The notes under the pieces are model-generated. The model was not told the origin of the DNA, searched no databases, and saw only the letters and a list, made by a program, of their open reading frames with translations. DNA of 9,731 bases. It comes from an uncultured Ruminococcus sp. GTDB lineage: Bacteria > Bacillota > Clostridia > Oscillospirales > Ruminococcaceae. The stretch covers positions 1 through 9,731 of the forward strand of contig UQKC01000074.1 in NCBI GenBank assembly GCA_900541495.1, written 5' to 3'. Position numbers and translations under genes: made by a program. This document shows positions 1 to 6,402 of this stretch, piece by piece (positions within the stretch are counted from its first letter, which is position 1; every line of letters starts with the position of its first letter).

Positions 1-42
1 TTTATATTGGATTTCGGCGCAGATTTTTTCCTGTATTTTATT

Positions 43-71
43 GGTGTTTAGTATTGGAGATATTGAATACC
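43..71 (+). repeat. Strand-specific imperfect hairpin
   Basis: Bases 43-54 and 60-71 pair over 12 bp around a 5-base loop (55-59). Three of the pairs are G-U, so the stem is complete only in plus-strand RNA; in minus-strand RNA those three positions become A-C mismatches. No T-run follows, so it is not a standard intrinsic terminator. It could be the end of a degenerate intergenic repeat or a structure in a transcript entering from the left. A chance origin cannot be excluded. Confidence 0.25.
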
Positions 72-104
72 GAATTCGCCCATAGGCTTGGTTGTGGCAT
101 AAAC

Positions 105-129
105 AATTACGCATTACGAATTACGCATT
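105..129. repeat. Tandem AATTACGCATT repeat at the tcdA 3' end
   Basis: AATTACGCATT occurs at 105-115 and again at 119-129 (14-base period). The second copy holds the last codons and the TAA stop of tcdA, so the repeat supplies the stop. A related sequence, AATGCGTAATGCGCAATT, sits just after the tex stop at 9547-9564, in the same orientation relative to its upstream gene. This looks like a dispersed intergenic repeat family found at gene 3' ends. Its function is unknown. Confidence 0.55.
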
Positions 130-828
130 GACAATGTCCTTTATGACCTCTCCTGCGATAATAAGTCCTGCAACGGACGGTACAAATGCACAGCTTCCCG
201 GAGTCTGACGCTTTCCCGAAACCTCTTCGCTCTGACGGGGAGTTATCGGCTCTTCCGTGGAAAATACGCATTTTAGATGCTTCACACGGCGCTTTTTAAG
301 CTCGTAGCGCATCACTCTTGCGAGGGGGCAGACCGAGGTCTTGTATATGTCAGCAACCTGAAATTTTGTCGGGTCTATCTTGTTTCCTGCGCCCATTGAG
401 CATATTATCGGCGTACCTGCCGCCTGCGCTTTCATCACAAGCTCTATCTTTCCGACGACCGTATCTATCGCGTCGATAACATAATCATACTCGGAAAAGT
501 CAAATGAATCTGCGGTTTCGGGTGTGAAAAAGGTTTTGTATGCTTTGAGTTTTATATTGGGATTGATGTCGAGAATTCGCTTCGCCGCGGCGTCAACCTT
601 ATATTCGCCAATGGTCGAATGGAGCGCGATTATCTGTCGGTTTATATTCGACAGTGCGACCGTGTCGTTGTCGATTATGTCGAGCGCACCCACGCCCGAA
701 CGCGCAAGCGCTTCAACGGCATAGCCGCCAACTCCGCCTACGCCGAATACGGCTACTCTTGCATTTGCAAGCTTTTCCAAAGCTTCTTCTCCGAAGATAA
801 GCTCGGTTCTTGAAAATTGGTTTATCAT
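121..828 (-). CDS. tcdA: tRNA threonylcarbamoyladenosine dehydratase (TcdA, E1-like ThiF fold)
   Basis: Predicted to activate with ATP and cyclise t6A37 of ANN-decoding tRNAs to cyclic t6A in the cytoplasm. In the 235-aa product an adenylate-binding Rossmann motif GVGGVGG lies at residues 29-35, followed by DNDTVALSNINRQ (53-65) with the conserved Asp, Asn and Arg of E1-like enzymes, DAIDTVVGK (119-127), and a Cys-Pro-Leu-Ala segment (167-170) leading into RVMRYELKKR, which is characteristic of TcdA rather than MoeB or ThiF. The start chosen is ATG at 826-828, preceded by AAAGGA about 10 bases upstream. The longer open frame reaching 1026 only antisenses the upstream peptidase gene and has no family similarity. 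The C-terminal membrane segment of the E. coli enzyme is not seen. It is the last gene of the three-gene minus-strand unit, 19 bases after the peptidase gene; its stop lies in a repeat. ThiF-family specificity is inferred from motifs. Confidence 0.9.
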   Translation of the reverse strand: MINQFSRTELIFGEEALEKLANARVAVFGVGGVGGYAVEALARSGVGALDIIDNDTVALSNINRQIIALHSTIGEYKVDAAAKRILDINPNIKLKAYKTFFTPETADSFDFSEYDYVIDAIDTVVGKIELVMKAQAAGTPIICSMGAGNKIDPTKFQVADIYKTSVCPLARVMRYELKKRRVKHLKCVFSTEEPITPRQSEEVSGKRQTPGSCAFVPSVAGLIIAGEVIKDIVNA

Positions 829-847
829 TCCTGATGTGTCCTTTCGA

Positions 848-1906
848 TCATTCTTCTTCGTCAAAAGCGTCATCGTCAAAGGCTTCGTCCTCGGGCGGAA
901 ATTCTTCATTATCGCTGTCGGAAATGTCGCTATTTTCAGCAGCGGTTTCTGTTTCCTCGGCAGCTTTGCTTCCGTTGGGGAGGATAACGATAGCCTGACT
1001 GTACATCTGCGCATAACGTGTTTCAAACTTGTTTATATTGTAGTCGATGATGCCTTTCATCGGGTCGTTGAGCGTGACGATATCGGCGTTCATATTGAAG
1101 CCTGCAAGCACGAAGCAATGCTCGTTCAGATACCAGTCGAGCTTTTCGCCCGTAGCATTGTCGTACCAGCTTTCGTAGTATTCGGGTTCGATCATTCCGT
1201 CCGTCGCCCAGCAGATAACGGGTATGCCCTGCGCAAGATAATCGTACAGAACATCCGGATCAGAACCCGAGAGGTTTATAACGTCATATCCGCCGCCGTG
1301 GTCGTCGAGATACTTGTTCGCCGCCTTGACTATCGCATTGGAAAAGCAGCCGTAACCGCGCGTGAAAGGGTCACCGATGAAGTAATCGAAGAAGCTGTCC
1401 TTGTAGAGAAGATCGTCCTTGTACTGTGCATTTCCGCCCTTAGGAAGATAGTTCTTCGCAAGGTCAACTTTATCAGCATCAAAGCCGAGATAGCGAAGAT
1501 ATATCGTCAGCGCGGTTATCTCACAGCCGACGGGGAGCTCGGGATTCTGCAGAACCGATTCCATATCGATATAGACCGAGTTTTGGTCATAATCCTTGCG
1601 CTTGCGGCTTGTTATGACGGTTCGGCTCGTTTCCGTTTCACCGTCAGCGTCCGTTACAACGGGAACGGTCGTGACTTCGGGTGCGTCCGTAACGTCTTCA
1701 ATATCAAAAACATAAGTAGTTTCTTCGGTGACGGTTTCGGTCGGGGCGGTCGTTGTTTCGCAGACCTCCGTCATAGCCTGAATGGGCTGGGGAGTTTCGT
1801 CAACTTTTTTTCCATTTCGTGCAATGATTATCACGACCGAAGCTATCGCTGCGGCAAGCACAATGCAGACAGCCGCAATGGCAAGCCTTATTATCATTTT
1901 ATCCAA
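848..1906 (-). CDS. Membrane-anchored C39-like cysteine peptidase
   Basis: A 352-aa protein with an N-terminal hydrophobic helix (about residues 5-29) followed by Arg and Lys, with no lipobox or clear signal-peptidase site, so probably a signal anchor with the rest outside the cell. A Thr/Glu-rich low-complexity linker (about 40-100) leads to a domain of the Peptidase_C39_2 type: PELPVGCEITALTIYLRYLG (122-141) carries candidate nucleophile Cys128, NEHCFVLAGF holds His263, and LNDPMKG holds Asn280/Asp281. The C-terminus (about 316-352) is a strongly acidic tail. The start is TTG at 1904-1906, with AGAGGT 8 bases upstream; the first in-frame ATG (1895-1897) is three codons later and too far from that ribosome site. 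It lies 14 bases after the glycosidase gene and 19 before tcdA. The substrate is unknown; related proteins are usually annotated only as C39 family peptidase, not as bacteriocin exporters, and no ABC transporter domain is present. Confidence 0.8.
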   Translation of the reverse strand: MDKMIIRLAIAAVCIVLAAAIASVVIIIARNGKKVDETPQPIQAMTEVCETTTAPTETVTEETTYVFDIEDVTDAPEVTTVPVVTDADGETETSRTVITSRKRKDYDQNSVYIDMESVLQNPELPVGCEITALTIYLRYLGFDADKVDLAKNYLPKGGNAQYKDDLLYKDSFFDYFIGDPFTRGYGCFSNAIVKAANKYLDDHGGGYDVINLSGSDPDVLYDYLAQGIPVICWATDGMIEPEYYESWYDNATGEKLDWYLNEHCFVLAGFNMNADIVTLNDPMKGIIDYNINKFETRYAQMYSQAIVILPNGSKAAEETETAAENSDISDSDNEEFPPEDEAFDDDAFDEEE

Positions 1907-1914
1907 GATAATAT

Positions 1915-1920
1915 ACCTCT
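1915..1920 (-). promoter_or_regulatory. Ribosome binding site deciding a TTG start
   Basis: The minus strand reads AGAGGT here, 8 bases before the TTG at 1906. Spacing to the downstream ATG would be 17 bases, outside the normal range, so TTG is favoured as the start of the C39-like peptidase. Confidence 0.6.
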
Positions 1921-4900
1921 TTATTTGAAAAACTTGAAACTGTCGAAGTTAAAGTCCGTGCCCGGCATAAATACAAAGCTGAGCTGAGTTTTTCCGCTTA
2001 TTTTATCGATATCAAAGGTCTGTGCGGTGTACTCTGCGGACTGTTTGAAGTTTACGAGGGTCGTTTTCTGCGTTCCGTCAGCATTGTAGCGAAGCTGGAT
2101 AGCGTTTATCTCGTTCGGAGTGCTGCCGACTATCCCGACCTTTGAAGCGCCGTCCGCAAAATCAAGCTCACCGAAGTCGATAACAACGTTGTTTCCGATG
2201 TTTATGACCCTGCTGCCGCTGACCTTGAATTCATCGCCGTAAATATTCTCATACGAGCCTGCGGAAATGCCGCCGAACGGGTCGTTTGCGCCCGAAAATG
2301 CAAAGCCGCCGAAGATATTGTTGTCGCTGAACACGAAGTAAAGGTCGGTCGTGCCGCAGATAGGTTTTGAGAGCGTGAATTTATGCGGAGAAGGCTTGTC
2401 CCAGCCGTTGTTGTGGGGGAACATAAGCGTTTCGATATGCTCGCCGCCGTTGTCGGGGTTGCCCGAGTAAAGTTCAACGGGAATTTCACGGTTGTTGCAG
2501 TTTCCGATGTAAAGTGTGAGAGAATCCGAGCCGTTTTTGCCGAATTCGACCGAAGCGAAGCCAACTGCTGTCCTGCCGCCGAAGCCGCCGACTGCACCGT
2601 GTTCCATAATTGTGACAGGTTTGCTCGAATACTTGTAAATGCAGGCAGGAACGTCCTTGTATGGGTCGATAGAAGCCTGTCCAAGCTCCGTTATCTCAAA
2701 CGGCAGGTCGGAGATGACCTGCGGATACTGCGAGCCGTTATTGCCGTAGATGCGGAGCGTGAAATTGCCGTCACCCTTTGCTGTTACTTTAATAGTGCTG
2801 CCGTCCAAAACCTCTGCCTCGGCGTAGTTCACGGGGACGCTGCTCTCGCTGACAGCCTTGCAGCTGATGTCGGAGAAGCTTGCATTCTCGGGGTGAATTT
2901 TATATTTGACGAGCGCATTTTTCTTGTTTTTGTCAAGCTTGTTTCCGTCAGCATATTCGGCGGAAATTTTTCTCATAGGGATAAGCTTGCCGTTCACATT
3001 TTCGTCGTACGAAACCTGCGGAACAAGCTTCTCGCAGCGGATATCGGAGCTGCCCTTTACGGCTATCTTCACCTCTGCACTTTCAAGTCCGTTCGATGTG
3101 ACTTTTACAGTAATTTCGCCCTCGGTGTTGTCGGAAGAAACTATCGCAAGCAGCTTGCCGCTGAAAAGTCGGCGCGTGTCGGTCTTGTACTGCTCATAGT
3201 CGGTCGAATCGCCGTTGTCAAGACCCATAAGTCTGCCGCTGCCGCTGACCTCGACTTTGACATAGTTCCGTGCATTTGCGGCGAAAGTTCCGTTCCCGTC
3301 AACAGCGGATATCTCGATGAAAGCAAGGTCACGACCGCCTGAGAGTATTTCCGTTCTGTCGGCGGAAAGCTTTATAGCTGCGGCGTTTCCGAAGCTTCGC
3401 TGAATATCTTCCGCGATAACATTTCCGCTTTCATCATAGGCAACGGCTTTGAGCTCGCCCTTTTCGTAAGGAACGCTCCAAGCGAAGTGGAGAACATCGC
3501 CGTGCCTGTGGTCGATAGTCTGTTTGCCGAGCGATCTTCCGTTGAGGAAAAGCTCCGCATTGTCGGCGGTAGAATACGCGATAACGTCGATGAGCTGACC
3601 GTCGTTGAAATCCCAGTAGGGGAGGAGGTGTATCATCGGCTTGTCTGTCCAGACAGACTGATAGAAATAGTATGCGTCCTTGGGGAAGCAGGCGGTGTCG
3701 GTCATTCCGAAGAAGCTGTTCTTGCTGCTGTAGGGCGTTGGTTCGCCTATGTAGTCAATGCCCGTCCAGACGAACTGACCTGCGCAGAATTTTCTGTTGC
3801 GGTCCTCTATCCAAGCTTTTTCGGCAGGCTTTCCCCATACAACGCAGCTGTTGCCGAGCGAGGAACACTGGTTGTCATCGTGCGTGAGCAGCGGCTTTGA
3901 CGCAGGAAAATGGTATATGCCGCGGCTGCGAACCTCGGACGAAGTTTCACTGCCGTAGATAACGACATTCGGGTACTTTTTATGATGCTCGTCATAGCAG
4001 CGTTCGGTGTAGTTATAGCCCGAGTTTACAAGAAATTCGCCTACCTTCTGAGCGTTTTCCCATTCGATGTAGTTTGAGCCGATAGTGACCTCGGCGTGTT
4101 TGTTCGGGTCAAATTCGCGGACATAGCCCGCGAGCATTTTGGCAATCTCAAGACCGTGTTCCGAAGCGTGGGTGTCGTAAATTTCGTTTCCGATGCTCCA
4201 CATTATAACGCAGGGGTGGTTGCGGTCGCGCTTTACCCAGCTTTCAACATCGGCGTGAGCGGTTTCCTTGAAGAAACGCGCATTGTCGAACTCAGTCTTG
4301 GGCAGCTCCCACATATCAAAGCTTTCGCAGTTCACGAGCAGACCTATTCTGTCGCAGATTTCAAGCAGCTCCCTTGCAGGCATATTATGCGAAGTACGGA
4401 CAGCATTCGCACCCATTTCTTTCATTATCATAAGCTGACGTTCAATAGCACGGCGGTTCACAGCCGCACCGAGCGCGCCCATATCATGGTGAAGACAAAC
4501 GCCTTTGAGCTTCATATATTTTCCGTTGAGGAAGAAACCCTCATCGGGGTCAAATTTTATGCTGCGGAAGCCGAAGTCCGTTTCATACGAATCAAGTACC
4601 TCTTCGCCCTTGACAAGGCTTGCGCGAAGTGTATAGACAACCGGAGAATCGAGTTCCCAAAGCTTGAAATTCGGAACGGAAAAATCAGCGCTTTCCGACT
4701 CGGCGGCAATGCTTCCGTCCATATCATAAACAGTATATTCAACGCCGTCATATTCGCCGACAGCTTCTGTATCAACATGAACAGAGCCGTTTTCGGCGTT
4801 TGCGGTAACATAAACGCCGTTCCAAAGAATGTGCGTTTTATTCGTTGCGGTGAGGTAAACACTGCGGTAAATTCCTGCGCCCGAATACCACCTCGAATTC

Positions 4901-5271
4901 GGCGCAGCATAGCGAACCTGAACCATTACGGTGTTTTCTCCGTCAACGAGCAGGTCGGTGATATCGAACGAGAATGACGAGTAGCCATAGTGCCAGTCGC
5001 CTGCCTTTTTGCCGTTTATATAAACCGTACTGTCCATATAAACGCCGTCAAAATCGAGGCTGAAAGCCTTGTCGGCTTTGTTTACGGAAAAGGTCTTGCG
5101 ATACCAGCCCTCACCGCTCTTGTAAAGGTTGTTCGTGTCATAGATAAGCCAGTCGTGCGGAATTTCAACGGGTTTGAAGCTGCTTTTTACGGCTTTTTCA
5201 TAGCCTGCGTCGTTTTCAAGAAGTGCGAACTCCCAGCCGTTGTCGAAGTTTGTTGTTCTGTTTATGTTCAT
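1921..5271 (-). CDS. Glycoside hydrolase family 2 beta-galactosidase-like enzyme with C-terminal CBM6-like modules
   Basis: An 1116-aa retaining glycosidase. Domains in order: GH2 sugar-binding jelly roll (about 1-145), Ig-like domain (about 150-235), TIM barrel (about 236-545), a DUF4982-like segment beginning MIHLLPYWDFNDGQ (about 546-625), an Ig-like GH2 C-terminal domain (about 630-735), a further beta-rich region (about 740-865), and two CBM6-like beta-sandwiches (about 880-990 and 1000-1116). The acid/base is Glu363 in SIGNEIYD and the nucleophile Glu442 in IYGSETSSE, both in the expected places. No signal peptide or membrane segment is seen at MNINRTTNFDNGW, so the enzyme is predicted to be cytoplasmic, which is odd for one with carbohydrate-binding modules. 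The ATG at 5269-5271 has AAAGGGAT upstream. It is the first gene of the minus-strand unit, downstream of a divergent control region with operator-like dyads. The GH2 assignment is firm; the substrate (beta-galactoside, or another beta-glycoside such as a glucuronide) is not determined by sequence. Confidence 0.92.
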   Translation of the reverse strand: MNINRTTNFDNGWEFALLENDAGYEKAVKSSFKPVEIPHDWLIYDTNNLYKSGEGWYRKTFSVNKADKAFSLDFDGVYMDSTVYINGKKAGDWHYGYSSFSFDITDLLVDGENTVMVQVRYAAPNSRWYSGAGIYRSVYLTATNKTHILWNGVYVTANAENGSVHVDTEAVGEYDGVEYTVYDMDGSIAAESESADFSVPNFKLWELDSPVVYTLRASLVKGEEVLDSYETDFGFRSIKFDPDEGFFLNGKYMKLKGVCLHHDMGALGAAVNRRAIERQLMIMKEMGANAVRTSHNMPARELLEICDRIGLLVNCESFDMWELPKTEFDNARFFKETAHADVESWVKRDRNHPCVIMWSIGNEIYDTHASEHGLEIAKMLAGYVREFDPNKHAEVTIGSNYIEWENAQKVGEFLVNSGYNYTERCYDEHHKKYPNVVIYGSETSSEVRSRGIYHFPASKPLLTHDDNQCSSLGNSCVVWGKPAEKAWIEDRNRKFCAGQFVWTGIDYIGEPTPYSSKNSFFGMTDTACFPKDAYYFYQSVWTDKPMIHLLPYWDFNDGQLIDVIAYSTADNAELFLNGRSLGKQTIDHRHGDVLHFAWSVPYEKGELKAVAYDESGNVIAEDIQRSFGNAAAIKLSADRTEILSGGRDLAFIEISAVDGNGTFAANARNYVKVEVSGSGRLMGLDNGDSTDYEQYKTDTRRLFSGKLLAIVSSDNTEGEITVKVTSNGLESAEVKIAVKGSSDIRCEKLVPQVSYDENVNGKLIPMRKISAEYADGNKLDKNKKNALVKYKIHPENASFSDISCKAVSESSVPVNYAEAEVLDGSTIKVTAKGDGNFTLRIYGNNGSQYPQVISDLPFEITELGQASIDPYKDVPACIYKYSSKPVTIMEHGAVGGFGGRTAVGFASVEFGKNGSDSLTLYIGNCNNREIPVELYSGNPDNGGEHIETLMFPHNNGWDKPSPHKFTLSKPICGTTDLYFVFSDNNIFGGFAFSGANDPFGGISAGSYENIYGDEFKVSGSRVINIGNNVVIDFGELDFADGASKVGIVGSTPNEINAIQLRYNADGTQKTTLVNFKQSAEYTAQTFDIDKISGKTQLSFVFMPGTDFNFDSFKFFK

Positions 5272-5313
5272 GTAACGATCCCTTTCGTAAAATTCAATAA
5301 TTATTATAATTAT

Positions 5314-5342
5314 AATACATTTATGGCTTTTATAAATGTATT
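5314..5342. promoter_or_regulatory. Perfect 11-bp dyad, candidate operator
   Basis: AATACATTTAT (5314-5324) and its exact reverse complement ATAAATGTATT (5332-5342) flank a 7-base spacer. It overlaps the candidate promoter of the GH2 gene, as expected for a repressor or activator site. It does not match the cre or LacI central-CG pattern I know. The right arm is followed by a T-run, so an AT-rich plus-strand terminator is an alternative, but no plus-strand gene lies upstream to need it. Confidence 0.45.
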
Positions 5343-5353
5343 TTTTGTTAAAA

Positions 5354-5377
5354 GTGACAACTTTTTGGCGTTGTAAC
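5354..5377. promoter_or_regulatory. GTGACAAC-N8-GTTGTAAC dyad, candidate operator
   Basis: Eight-base arms (5354-5361 and 5370-5377) match as an inverted repeat at 7 of 8 positions around an 8-base spacer. It lies just upstream of a TTGACA (5383-5388) that faces spoIIAA, so it could regulate either direction. No regulator gene is in the window to pair it with. Confidence 0.35.
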
Positions 5378-5382
5378 TGCTA

Positions 5383-5429
5383 TTGACAAATTTTTACAGA
5401 TAAAAAGGTTAAAATAACATAAAGATTTA
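5383..5429 (+). promoter_or_regulatory. Candidate spoIIA operon promoter (type unresolved)
   Basis: TTGACA at 5383-5388 is a perfect sigma-A -35, but the only -10-like hexamer, TAAAAT at 5410-5415, is 21 bases away, which is too far. In B. subtilis spoIIA is read by sigma-H with Spo0A. A sigma-H-like pair AAAGGTTAA (5404-5412) and AAAGATTTA (5421-5429) is present with one mismatch per box, but its spacing is about 3 bases short. The reverse complement of 5384-5390 partly resembles a Spo0A box. The evidence is weak for any single model. Confidence 0.3.
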
Positions 5430-5455
5430 AATATTATGCAAGGAGGATAAAATTT

Positions 5456-5767
5456 ATGCCTGTAAAAATTGAAATAGATGAGGGCGAGAGGAAGCTGACC
5501 GCTCATATAATGGGCGATATCGACCACCACAGCGCTTCGGAGATACGCGAGGAGATAGATTTTGAGGCAGAGCGGCTTCGTCCCGAGCTGATGATACTCG
5601 ACTTTTCCGAGGTCACGTTTATGGACAGCTCGGGGATAGGTCTTGTTATGGGCAGATACAAGGCGGCGAAAGCCTACGGCGGAAAAATTACCGTTTCGGG
5701 CGCTTCTTCACAGATAAAAAAGGTAATGAAGCTTGCGGGTCTTGAACGGCTCGCTTCGATAGAATGA
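5456..5767 (+). CDS. spoIIAA: Anti-sigma F factor antagonist SpoIIAA
   Basis: A 103-aa single STAS domain. Unphosphorylated SpoIIAA binds SpoIIAB and frees sigma-F in the forespore. GDIDHHSA (20-27) matches the GELDHHTA segment of the B. subtilis protein, and FMDSSGIGLVMGRYK (55-69) carries Ser58, the residue phosphorylated by SpoIIAB, at the same number as in B. subtilis. The protein lacks about 14 C-terminal residues relative to that homologue. The start is ATG at 5456 with a near-perfect AAGGAGG at 5440-5446, 9 bases upstream. It is the first gene of the plus-strand sporulation operon; spoIIAB begins 16 bases after its stop. General STAS antagonists such as RsbV are an alternative, but the GxxDHH segment and the following SpoIIAB and sigma-F genes fix the identity. 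Confidence 0.95.
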   Translation: MPVKIEIDEGERKLTAHIMGDIDHHSASEIREEIDFEAERLRPELMILDFSEVTFMDSSGIGLVMGRYKAAKAYGGKITVSGASSQIKKVMKLAGLERLASIE

Positions 5768-5783
5768 GAAAGGAATGAGGAAA

Positions 5784-6230
5784 ATGCCGATAGTTAATGA
5801 ACTTAAAATATCTTTTCCGTCAAAAAGCTGTAATGAGAGCATCGCGAGAATGTGCGTTGCCGCCTTTGTCGCAAGCGAAGACCCAACCGTGAGCGAGCTT
5901 GCCGAGATAAAGACAGCCGTTTCCGAAGCCGTCACGAACAGCATTGTCCACGGCTACAGAGGGACGCTCGGAACGGTCAGCATACACGCGCGCTTTTTCG
6001 ATGACGGTCTGCTTATCATAAAGGTTTCGGACAAAGGCTGCGGTATCCCCGATGTTGAAAAGGCAAGAGAGCCGCTTTACACGTCTGCGCCCGAGGAGGA
6101 ACGCTCGGGACTCGGTTTTTCGGTAATGGAAAGCTTCACGGACAAGCTAAAGGTCAGAAGCGCCGTCGGAAAGGGAACGACCGTAACGCTCCAGCGCAGG
6201 CTCGGTGTACATAATGAGGAGCAATACTAA
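5784..6230 (+). CDS. spoIIAB: Anti-sigma F factor / serine kinase SpoIIAB
   Basis: A 148-aa GHKL-type kinase that sequesters sigma-F and phosphorylates SpoIIAA. EIKTAVSEAVTNSIVHGY (41-58) is the N-box with Asn52; DKGCGIPD (83-90) is the G1 box with Asp83; RSGLGFSVM (107-115) is the glycine-rich ATP lid. NESIARM (17-23) aligns with the B. subtilis NESFARV, whose Arg contacts sigma-F. The start chosen is ATG at 5784, with AAAGGA 9-10 bases upstream, in line with the homologue's N-terminus; an ATG at 5775 (151 aa) has that sequence almost abutting it and is less likely. The final Tyr and the TAA stop lie inside the inverted-repeat element that follows. Without the element the frame would continue for seven residues beyond the present end and stop at TGA 6404-6406, overlapping sigF. 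The present C-terminus is therefore probably insertion-derived. Confidence 0.94.
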   Translation: MPIVNELKISFPSKSCNESIARMCVAAFVASEDPTVSELAEIKTAVSEAVTNSIVHGYRGTLGTVSIHARFFDDGLLIIKVSDKGCGIPDVEKAREPLYTSAPEEERSGLGFSVMESFTDKLKVRSAVGKGTTVTLQRRLGVHNEEQY

Positions 6231-6382
6231 TCCCTAATCAACCTATAGACAAACTCTCGGCTATAATAAGTTTATTCTGCGTCAAGCTCCCTTGTCAGGC
6301 GCGAGCCTGCCTGCGGTCACTTTCCTTGACTTAACTTATTCTATCTGTCGATTTTGTCTATAGAACGATTAAGAATTAGTAT
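6224..6382. mobile_element. MITE-like inverted-repeat element inserted at TA between spoIIAB and sigF
   Basis: The outer 30 bases at each end (6224-6253 and 6353-6382) are inverted repeats agreeing at 25 of 30 positions. The ends are exact over 8 bases (ATACTAAT / ATTAGTAT) and share a CTATAGACAAA block. Homology continues inward (aataagtt 6265-6272 against 6333-6340; gtcaag 6281-6286 against 6325-6330), giving a nested near-palindrome. TA dinucleotides at 6225-6226 and 6380-6381 would be the target duplication, leaving a 153-bp element. Deleting the element plus one TA restores an uninterrupted spoIIAB frame ending in an ATGA overlap with sigF, which strongly supports insertion. There is no open frame or transposase inside, so it would be mobilised in trans; TA duplication suggests an IS630/Tc1-mariner-type enzyme (inference). 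Confidence 0.75.
6296..6309 (+). repeat. GNRA-capped hairpin at the centre of the inverted-repeat element
   Basis: CAGGC (6296-6300) pairs with GCCTG (6305-6309) around GCGA, a GNRA-type tetraloop. It is close to the middle of the inverted-repeat element and would form in the spoIIA messenger. No T-run follows, so it is not a typical terminator. Confidence 0.4.
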
Positions 6383-6402
6383 GATCACCGAAAGGACAGA
6401 AT

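Larger units (their letters stand above)
5272..5455. promoter_or_regulatory. Divergent control region between the GH2 unit and spoIIA
   Basis: This 184-base AT-rich gap must hold promoters for both directions. For the minus strand, two overlapping TATAAT-like -10 candidates are visible (plus-strand ATTATA at 5303-5308 and 5309-5314), without a good -35. Another option is TTGTCA (complement of 5355-5360) with a TTTATA at 5331-5336 and an 18-base spacer. Two dyads lie between the two genes and are listed separately. Exact start sites cannot be assigned by eye. Confidence 0.6.

Noticed and set aside
829..1026. 66-codon N-terminal extension of tcdA
   Set aside because: It overlaps the peptidase gene, has no family similarity, and the ATG at 828 has a good ribosome site and the expected TcdA N-terminus.
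836..1987. Plus-strand open frame of 383 codons
   Set aside because: Antisense to the C39-like peptidase, which has clear domain motifs; its length is explained by codon bias of the real gene.
4096..4977. Plus-strand open frame of 293 codons
   Set aside because: Antisense to the GH2 catalytic domain, with no recognisable motif or ribosome site.
5314..5348. Intrinsic terminator made of the AATACATTTAT dyad plus T-run
   Set aside because: The stem is almost all A-T and no plus-strand gene lies upstream; an operator is more plausible.
6246..6267. Promoter inside the inserted element (TAGACA ... TATAAT)
   Set aside because: The boxes are only 10 bases apart, too short for sigma-A; other pairs in the element also have poor spacing.
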